Shown piece by piece: positions 1 through 3,957 of a DNA stretch of 6,495 nucleotides. The DNA comes from Bacteroidales bacterium (GTDB lineage Bacteria; Bacteroidota; Bacteroidia; Bacteroidales; JAAUTT01): the NCBI GenBank assembly GCA_012031335.1, contig JAAUTT010000263.1:1-6495 (forward strand), given 5' to 3'. How positions within the stretch are numbered: position 1 is the stretch's first letter; every line of letters starts with the position of its first letter. The notes beneath the pieces were generated by a model, which saw only the letters and a program-made list of their open reading frames with translations, made no database searches and was not told the DNA's origin. The position numbers and the translations under genes are program-made.

Positions 1-222
1 ACTATTATAGGGTTACTTTTAGCTTTAGCTATTCAGTATCAACTGTTATTTCTCAAAACAACACGATGTATGTAATGGAAAAGTGGAGCAATAGTAGGTA
101 AATACAATGTCAATAATCAGGTTGACAGTGTAATTTTTTTTTAAACCCACCTTAGGAGGTACCACCACCGTAACCGATTATGACGGCAATGTATACAACA
201 CAGTAACCATCGGCACACAGGT
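1..222 (+). pseudogene. Disrupted 5' part of DGR target gene (signal peptide and linker)
   Basis: Reading through four single-base indels recovers one continuous protein joined to the downstream FISUMP domain. Frame 1 at 1-51 gives TIIGLLLALAIQYQLLF, a hydrophobic signal-peptide core. One T is then missing at 49-51, and the next frame gives SQNNTMYVM. An extra G at 78 is followed by KSGAIVGKYNVNNQVDSV. An extra T in the T9 run at 134-142 is followed by KPTLGGTTTVTDYDGNVYN, then TVTIGTQV. One G is missing at 225 (TGG read as TG), after which the frame of 226-774 resumes with MAENL. The indels sum to zero. The start codon should lie a few codons upstream of the window. No lipobox cysteine is visible, so a Sec-exported protein rather than a lipoprotein is likely. 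The repair is inference, but the resulting sequence fits the usual N-terminus of secreted Bacteroidota FISUMP proteins. Confidence 0.82.
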
Positions 223-774
223 ATGATGGCAGAAAACCTGAAAACCACCAAATACAAAAATGGTACCTCCATACCTTTGGTTACCGATAATTCAACATGG
301 GCAGGCTTAAGCACACCGGCTTACTGCTGGTACAACAACGACAGGTCAACCTACGGCCATATTTATGGCGCATTGTACAACAGGTATACTGTTGAAACAG
401 GAAACCTTTGCCCCACAGGTTGGCACGTGCCTTCAGATGCAGAATGGACAACCTTAACATATTATTTAGGTGGAGAAAGTTGGGCAGGAGGTAAATTAAA
501 ATCTACCGGCACGATTGAAGGTGGCAATGGTTTATGGAGGAGCCCAAATTTAGGTGCAACCAACGAAACCGGTTTCACAGCCCTTCCGGGTGGCGGCCGT
601 GACATCGGTGGTAGTTTCAGCCTTGTTGGCAGCGACGGTCTCTGGTGGGGTGCTGCGCAGGGCAGTACCCGTCGCGAATGGAGCCGGAGCCTGGATTACA
701 ATTTCAGCAATGTTTACAGGTACTACGGCATCGATAGGAATTATGGGTTATCTGTTCGTTGCTTGAGGGATTAG
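223..774 (+). CDS. DGR target protein, FISUMP domain (C-type-lectin-like), secreted
   Basis: This is the main open part of the target gene, 183 residues from the first ATG; the true protein probably starts upstream (see 1-222). Family landmarks are MAENLKTTKY, AYCWYNND, YGALYNRYTV, LCPTGWHVPSDAEW, YLGG, GFTALPGG and the C-terminal SVRCLRD, which fit the Fibrobacter succinogenes major paralogous (FISUMP) domain. FISUMP domains adopt a C-type-lectin-like fold and are common DGR targets in Bacteroidota. Residues from GFTALPGG to the end are the variable region. Variable positions are mostly codons that are AAY in the TR, such as the G, D, I, S, L and Y residues seen here; WW, FS, TALPGG and VRCLRD are constant. 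The product is probably an exported or surface ligand-binding protein of unknown ligand. ATG 223 is created by a frameshift in a conserved QVWMAENL motif (TGG ATG became TG ATG) and is not a natural start. The stop is 772-774, 50 nt before avd. Confidence 0.9.
   Translation: MMAENLKTTKYKNGTSIPLVTDNSTWAGLSTPAYCWYNNDRSTYGHIYGALYNRYTVETGNLCPTGWHVPSDAEWTTLTYYLGGESWAGGKLKSTGTIEGGNGLWRSPNLGATNETGFTALPGGGRDIGGSFSLVGSDGLWWGAAQGSTRREWSRSLDYNFSNVYRYYGIDRNYGLSVRCLRD
573..772 (+). repeat. DGR variable repeat (VR)
   Basis: This C-terminal stretch of the target gene aligns to the TR with offset 780 up to about 730, and offset 777 after a 3-nt gap. Identity is blocked: TR adenines are replaced at about 38 sites (about 23 to G, 11 to T, 4 to C) while nearly all C, G and T are kept. 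The last 22 bp (751-772) are identical to TR 1528-1549 and form the likely initiation-of-mutagenic-homology end. The stop codon follows at once. Confidence 0.95.
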
Positions 775-776
775 GA

Positions 777-812
777 TTTATTTGATTCATTTGACTATTT
801 GGTTTATTTGAT
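777..812 (+). repeat. T-rich spacer with 10-bp direct repeat
   Basis: The spacer between the target stop and avd is T-rich. The 10-mer tttatttgat occurs at 777-786 and again at 803-812, with a related cattttgac-like unit between. It may be simple low-complexity sequence; no function can be assigned. Confidence 0.4.
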
Positions 813-817
813 AATGA

Positions 818-832
818 ACCGCCTATGGCGGT
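818..832 (+). other. Small GC hairpin downstream of VR, overlapping avd start
   Basis: accgcc (818-823) pairs with ggcggt (827-832) around the loop tat: 6 bp, perfect. It lies 45 nt after the VR end, and the avd ATG (825-827) sits in the loop and the 3' arm. Some DGRs, such as that of Bordetella phage BPP-1, need a hairpin or cruciform just downstream of the VR for efficient retrohoming. This one is further away and smaller, so that role is only a suggestion. It could instead occlude the avd start codon. Confidence 0.5.
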
Positions 833-1187
833 CGAAAAATATTTTTTGGCACAATTCAATGAGCTTCCGGTTTACAAAGCAACGTATGATTTACTTTTGG
901 CTATTTTCCAGTTTACAAAGGAGTTTAGCAAGGAGTATAAATATACCGTAGGCGAGAGTTTGAAGAAAGAGACTATAGAGCTGCTAACACTCATTTACCG
1001 AGCCAATTCAAGATACCAGAAAGAAGATGTGCTTCAATTGGCACGAGAGCAAATAGAACTAATTCGTTTGCTAATACGTGTAATGAAAGACATGAAGCAT
1101 ATAAGCCTTGAGAAATTTGTAAGAATAAATGAAGCAGTCGAAAATGTATCAAAACAATTAGCAGGATGGCAAAAGAGCCAAAAATAA
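825..1187 (+). CDS. avd: DGR accessory variability determinant, Avd
   Basis: This 120-residue, charged, all-helical protein contains the Avd family signature LPVYKATYDLLL (about residues 14-25), followed by KEYKYTVGESLKKE and LIYRANS. Avd proteins are four-helix-bundle subunits that form a positively charged pentameric barrel, bind the DGR RT and TR RNA, and are required for mutagenic cDNA synthesis. The length is close to the ~128 residues of the Bordetella phage protein. The gene lies between target and TR, a standard position. ATG 825 is the only in-frame ATG between the upstream stop (792-794) and the conserved LPVYKATYD, and no Shine-Dalgarno sequence precedes it, as is usual in Bacteroidota. 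The frame is intact. Confidence 0.93.
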   Translation: MAVEKYFLAQFNELPVYKATYDLLLAIFQFTKEFSKEYKYTVGESLKKETIELLTLIYRANSRYQKEDVLQLAREQIELIRLLIRVMKDMKHISLEKFVRINEAVENVSKQLAGWQKSQK

Positions 1188-1205
1188 TAGTTTTCCGCCA
1201 GAGTT

Positions 1206-1225
1206 CGGCAAGCCATGGTTTGCCG
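1206..1225 (+). other. GC hairpin after avd
   Basis: cggcaagc pairs with gtttgccg (8 bp including one G-T wobble, 4-nt loop). It lies 18 nt after the avd stop. The following sequence reaches a short T run (caatttt) only about 10 nt later, so it is at best a weak intrinsic terminator for the target-avd transcript. It could equally be a structured 5' part of the TR transcript. Confidence 0.35.
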
Positions 1226-1352
1226 GAGCGAGCAATTTTAAATCCGGTAACCCGCTGGCATTGTAAATTCCTGCCATAACCAAAACAGGTTGATGTTAGC
1301 TATAAGAGATTGCTTAGCCTGAAAATGGCAGAGCAACAAATTGAGTGGTTAC

Positions 1353-1549
1353 TTTTACAGCCCTTCCGGGTGGCAACCGTAACAACAATGGTAATTTCAA
1401 CAATGTTGGCAACAACGGTAACTGGTGGAGTGCTACGCAGAACAATACCAATAACGCCTGGAACCGGAACCTGAATTACAATAACAGCAATGTAAACAGG
1501 AACAACAACAATAAGCAAAATGGGTTTTCTGTTCGTTGCTTGAGGGATT
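1353..1549 (+). repeat. DGR template repeat (TR)
   Basis: This stretch is the donor copy of the VR. Read in the VR register it has about 26 AAY (Asn) codons, separated by conserved GGN, FNN, WWSAT, AWNRN and SVRCLRD codons. AAY codons cannot become stop codons when only the adenines are randomised, and they give access to many amino acids, a known design of DGR templates. The stretch is flanked by avd and the RT. An open reading frame crosses it (1345-1596), but it has no signals of its own and is explained by the template role. Compared with the VR, the TR lacks one codon near 1510 and differs at the non-adenine positions 1356, 1457, 1458, 1516 and 1527. Confidence 0.95.
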
Positions 1550-1566
1550 TGAAGGAAAACACAGAA

Positions 1567-1585
1567 ACGGGGATTATTTCTCCGT
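1567..1585 (+). other. Hairpin downstream of TR
   Basis: acgggg (1567-1572) pairs with ctccgt (1580-1585), with one G-T wobble and a 7-nt A/T loop. It lies 17 nt after the TR end in the 57-nt spacer before the RT. In the studied Bordetella DGR, RNA downstream of the TR is needed to prime cDNA synthesis, so a structured spacer would fit. Whether this hairpin has that role is inference. Confidence 0.3.
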
Positions 1586-1606
1586 GGCATTTATAAAAAA
1601 CAAAGG

Positions 1607-2814
1607 ATGAAGCAACTCAATTTGTTTTCAGACATAGAAAGGGATAAAATCACGCTCGATTTGTTTCAGGCATATTTTGATGCGCGAAAAAACAAACGGA
1701 ATACCATTAATGGACTTGCATTTGAAAAGCATCTCGAAGCAAATTTATTTGCTTTTAACCAACGAGATTATTGAACGCAAATATATACCCAAACCAAGCA
1801 TTTGTTTTATTGTTGATAAACCGGTAAAACGAGAGATATTTGCAGCAGATTTTCGTGATAGGGTAATACATCATTTCATTTACAATTACATTTCACCCAT
1901 TTTTGAGAAAACATTTATCAACGACAGTTATAGCTGTAGAAAAGGCAAAGGAACGCATTACGGCATAAAACGGGTTGACCATTTTATACGCTCATGTTCG
2001 CAAAATTATTCCAAAGACTGCTACATACTAAAGCTCGACATCAAAGGCTATTTTATGGCAATGAACAAATCGTTGCTTTTTGATAAAGTCAAGAATGAAT
2101 TAACCCGTAATAAAAACAAAGTCGCTTTTGATTTGGAACTTGTGCTTTATCTTATTGAAAAAACAATTTTCAATGACCCCAAAGAAAACTGCATCATAAA
2201 AGGTAAAAAAGAAGATTGGGCAGGTTTGCCCCAAACAAAGAGTTTGTTTCATGCACAGCCCAATTGTGGTTTACCAATAGGCAACTTAACCTCTCAATTG
2301 TTCGGCAATATTTACATGAACGAGTTCGACCATTGGGTAAAAAAAAGAAATGGGCCTAAGACACTACGGCAGATATGTTGATGATTTTGTATTGATACAC
2401 GAAAGCAAAAAATATTTGCAATCACTCATTCCAATAGTTTCAGACTTTTTGCTTTCAACTCTAAAACTTACATTGCACCCCGATAAGATTTATTTACAGC
2501 ATTACAGCAAAGGAGTAAAATACCTTGGTGCAGTAATCAAACCGCATAAAATATACATAGTCAACCGCACCAAAGGAAATTTTTACAATGCCATAGAAAA
2601 GCAAAATAAAATAGCAAGTGATCATAAACCTACTAAAGAGGAACAACAAGCTTTCCAAAGCAGCATGAACTCCTATTTGGGAATCCTGAAACATTACAAA
2701 ACCTATAAATTACGAAAAGATATGATATTTAAAAATCTGAGCGGCTGGTGGTGGAATTATGTATATCTATCGGGCGGAATATGTAAATTTGAAATGAAAA
2801 CAAAAACAATATGA
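1607..2814 (+). CDS. DGR reverse transcriptase, interrupted by two +1 frameshifts
   Basis: This is the enzyme that copies TR RNA into adenine-mutated cDNA. The natural start is ATG 1607 (MKQLNLFSDIERDKITLDLF). An extra T in the run at 1753-1756 shifts the frame, and an extra A in the A8 run at 2339-2346 shifts it again. Removing both gives one 401-residue protein. Motifs in repaired numbering are CRKGKGTHYGIK, KLDIKGYF with catalytic Asp 144 (motif A), GLPIGNLTSQ at 221-230 (motif 4; the I/V/LGxxxSQ form marks DGR RTs), YVDD at 256-259 (catalytic), and KGVKYLGAVIKP. A longer insert (PKENCIIKGKKEDWAGLPQTKSLF) before motif 4 is typical of Bacteroidota members. Without repair the pieces are roughly 1607-1795, an open frame through 2381, and 2350-2814. 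Motif A and YVDD then fall on separate polypeptides, so the enzyme would be dead. The indels are either real decay or homopolymer sequencing error. Confidence 0.93.
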
Positions 2815-2830
2815 CAATAACCAACGAAAC

Positions 2831-2961
2831 GCCAACATCGTGTATAGTGCATTTGGCGGGTAGTGCAGCCTTAAAAGGCACAGCATCTAATAAACTTTGT
2901 AACGGTTTGATAGGTTCGTGCTTCGAATCGCCAAACGACACCATACACGTACCCGTTGTGC
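2831..2961. repeat. Long imperfect palindrome downstream of RT
   Basis: cgtgtatagtgcatttggcg (2839-2858) is matched in reverse complement by 2929-2949, with 7 paired bases at each end and a small mismatched or indel centre. The outer gccaac (2831-2836) also pairs with gttgtgc (2955-2961) with one bulged T. The central ~70 nt contain a smaller gcc-ttaaaa-ggc hairpin (2868-2879). It starts 16 nt after the RT stop. Candidates are a structured RNA, a large terminator, a dispersed palindromic repeat, or an attC-like recombination site; the outer AAC/GTT boxes resemble but do not match the integron consensus RYYYAAC/GTTRRRY. It marks the right edge of the DGR. Confidence 0.65.
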
Positions 2962-3049
2962 AAAAGTAAAGATCATTCTGCTCGACAATAAAGAGTTTTA
3001 TCAAGAAAATATTGACTTTAACAACAAGCTGATTTTTTAACCATCGACT

Positions 3050-3353
3050 GACTGATTTAGCCAGGTTGACTGTGCTTTTGGATAATAAATCGCAATGCAA
3101 ACCCCTACTCTTTTGGGTAGTTATGATTTTTAACATGAAAATTTCCCAAACGTCCGGTTCTTCTGGAAAGTTATGTTCTTTCACGTGTGATCGTTCTTTG
3201 GGACAATAAGGAACTAACTGATTATATAAATATTACCTTTGCACAACAAGGTGTCAAACAAAATGCTCTTTTAGGTGAGTTGCGTGCTTAACCGCTCGCC
3301 TCGGGCTCATCGCCGCCACTGGCTGATTTGGTTAAATTTCGACTGATTTAGCC
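3050..3353 (+). repeat. 13-bp direct repeat gactgatttagcc, two copies
   Basis: Exact copies lie at 3050-3062 and 3341-3353. Related ggctgattt and ggctgatt units occur at 3321-3329 and 3391-3398. The second copy forms the loop edge and right arm of the hairpin at 3311-3360. No function is recognised. Confidence 0.5.
3234..3241 (+). promoter_or_regulatory. Bacteroidota-type -7 promoter element (TAxxTTTG)
   Basis: taccttTG fits the Bacteroidota housekeeping -7 consensus TAxxTTTG and is preceded by the very AT-rich tatataaatat. No clean TTTG/TTG -33 element is seen at the usual distance. Transcription would start near 3248 and run into the GC-rich hairpin stretch, with a terminator-like hairpin about 270 nt downstream. 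Confidence 0.35.
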
Positions 3354-3360
3354 GGCGGCG
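3311..3360. repeat. GC-rich inverted repeat / hairpin
   Basis: cgccgcc (3311-3317) pairs with ggcggcg (3354-3360), and ggct (3321-3324) pairs with agcc (3350-3353), leaving a 3-nt bulge and a 25-nt AT-rich loop. Eleven GC-rich pairs in an otherwise AT-rich genome suggest a structured RNA segment. No poly-T follows, so it is not an intrinsic terminator on the + strand. Confidence 0.5.
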
Positions 3361-3507
3361 CCCCTCCCGGTGAACTGAATTGGCCCTATCGGCTGATTGC
3401 AAACCGTTCGGGGCCGTAACGCGAAGTGGACGAGCCCACGAAAACCGCACTTTGTTTACACCGACCGTTAACTGCAAGGGAAAGAAACTTAAAGGCAACT
3501 GGTTAGC

Positions 3508-3525
3508 ACCGCCCTGGCGGTTTTT
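3508..3525 (+). terminator. Possible rho-independent terminator
   Basis: accgc pairs with gcggt around a short cctg loop (3508-3521), and the run ttttt at 3521-3525 follows directly. The shape is that of a small intrinsic terminator. It would end a transcript from the promoter-like element at 3234-3241. The stem is short, so the call is tentative. Confidence 0.4.
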
Positions 3526-3865
3526 CGTTAAGATTAATCCCAGCACGCCGATAAGCTTTCCCGTGGATTGGATTAAAAACTACGCGAGGTCTGTTCATTG
3601 CGGGAAACTTTTAGCAGATAAGCAGGTTTGGTATCACATCCCGAAAGGTCAAGAATCCCCTGCAGTTAACACAGGGTATACATCATGCGGGTTTCAGAGC
3701 AAATTGCAAGTTCAGGGCTCGCTGGCAAGTTTTGTAACGTGGGATAATGAAGTGCACACGAACTCCCGCACGCTGCATACCCTCATCGTTACCAACAAGC
3801 CTAAGAAAGAAACGACAGTGGTATTTTTGCAGTGAGAAAAAAGATAAAATGAACACCCAACGCAC

Positions 3866-3929
3866 AAAACAGCACATTTGCAAGCCCCAACACACAAGCC
3901 AAAGCTTCAGCTTGCAAAAGAGCTGTTTT
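3866..3929. repeat. Strong inverted repeat upstream of NTPase gene
   Basis: aaaacagc-aca-tttgcaagc (3866-3885) pairs with gcttgcaaa-aga-gctgtttt (3910-3929). This gives 8 + 9 perfect base pairs with a symmetric 3x3 internal loop and a 24-nt apical loop. The right arm runs into ttttctt, so it could terminate transcription entering from the left. It ends 28 nt before ATG 3958, so it could also be an operator or a 5' UTR structure for the NTPase gene. Confidence 0.65.
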
Positions 3930-3957
3930 CTTGCCCACGCACTTATGAAGTAAGAGA

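Larger units (their letters stand above)
1..2814 (+). other. Diversity-generating retroelement (DGR), whole cassette
   Basis: Four parts of a DGR occur in order on one strand: a target gene ending in a variable repeat, an avd accessory gene, a non-coding template repeat, and a reverse transcriptase of the DGR clade. TR and VR align over about 195 bp with mismatches almost only at TR adenines, which is diagnostic. In studied DGRs the RT and Avd copy TR RNA with errors at adenines and the cDNA replaces the VR, leaving the TR unchanged. The element diversifies a host gene and is not itself a transposon. Six homopolymer-length indels in the target and RT leave open whether this copy works. The left edge is not seen: the target start codon lies just outside the window. 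Confidence 0.95.
2962..3957. other. Gene-free stretch between DGR and NTPase gene
   Basis: About 1 kb carries no ORF with family-like protein features. The longest open frames (3380-3835 on +, 2729-3184 and 3307-3546 on -) overlap each other, cross the hairpins and show no recognisable domain. The part from about 3290 to 3840 is clearly richer in G and C than the genes on both sides. The stretch holds a promoter-like element (3234-3241), an 11-bp GC hairpin (3311-3360), a terminator-like hairpin (3508-3525), a 13-bp direct repeat (3050-3062, 3341-3353) and a strong inverted repeat (3866-3929). It may be dispersed intergenic repeat sequence or encode a non-coding RNA. Confidence 0.6.

Noticed and set aside
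554..766. 70-codon ORF inside the VR
   Set aside because: Alternate-frame shadow of the target gene.
1345..1596. Asn-rich open reading frame of 83 codons
   Set aside because: It is the template repeat read in the VR register plus some spacer. The Asn runs follow from adenine-rich template design; nothing suggests it is translated.
2339..2346. Programmed -1 ribosomal frameshift at the A8 run
   Set aside because: The RT continues in the frame reached by skipping one base; a -1 shift leads to the third frame, which does not encode the RT.
2911..2932. tRNA T-arm-like string (ggttcg...ttcgaatc)
   Set aside because: The flanking bases do not form the 5-bp T stem, and no acceptor, D or anticodon arms are found around it.
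2831..2961. Integron attC site
   Set aside because: The fold is similar, but the outer boxes do not fit RYYYAAC/GTTRRRY, and no cassette structure or integrase is seen, so it is kept only as a possibility within the palindrome entry.
2729..3184. 151-codon minus-strand ORF
   Set aside because: It overlaps the 3' end of the RT and the whole 131-nt palindrome, and has no family features.
3307..3546. 79-codon minus-strand ORF
   Set aside because: It lies across the GC hairpin and terminator-like hairpin and shows no domain; probably spurious.
3380..3835. 151-codon + strand ORF in the intergenic stretch
   Set aside because: No recognisable domain. It crosses the terminator-like hairpin, overlaps open frames on the other strand, and its openness is explained by the GC-richer composition.
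3850..3930. CRISPR-like repeats
   Set aside because: The caagcc and cccaacnca-like words are short, irregular and part of a single inverted repeat; there is no regular spacer pattern.
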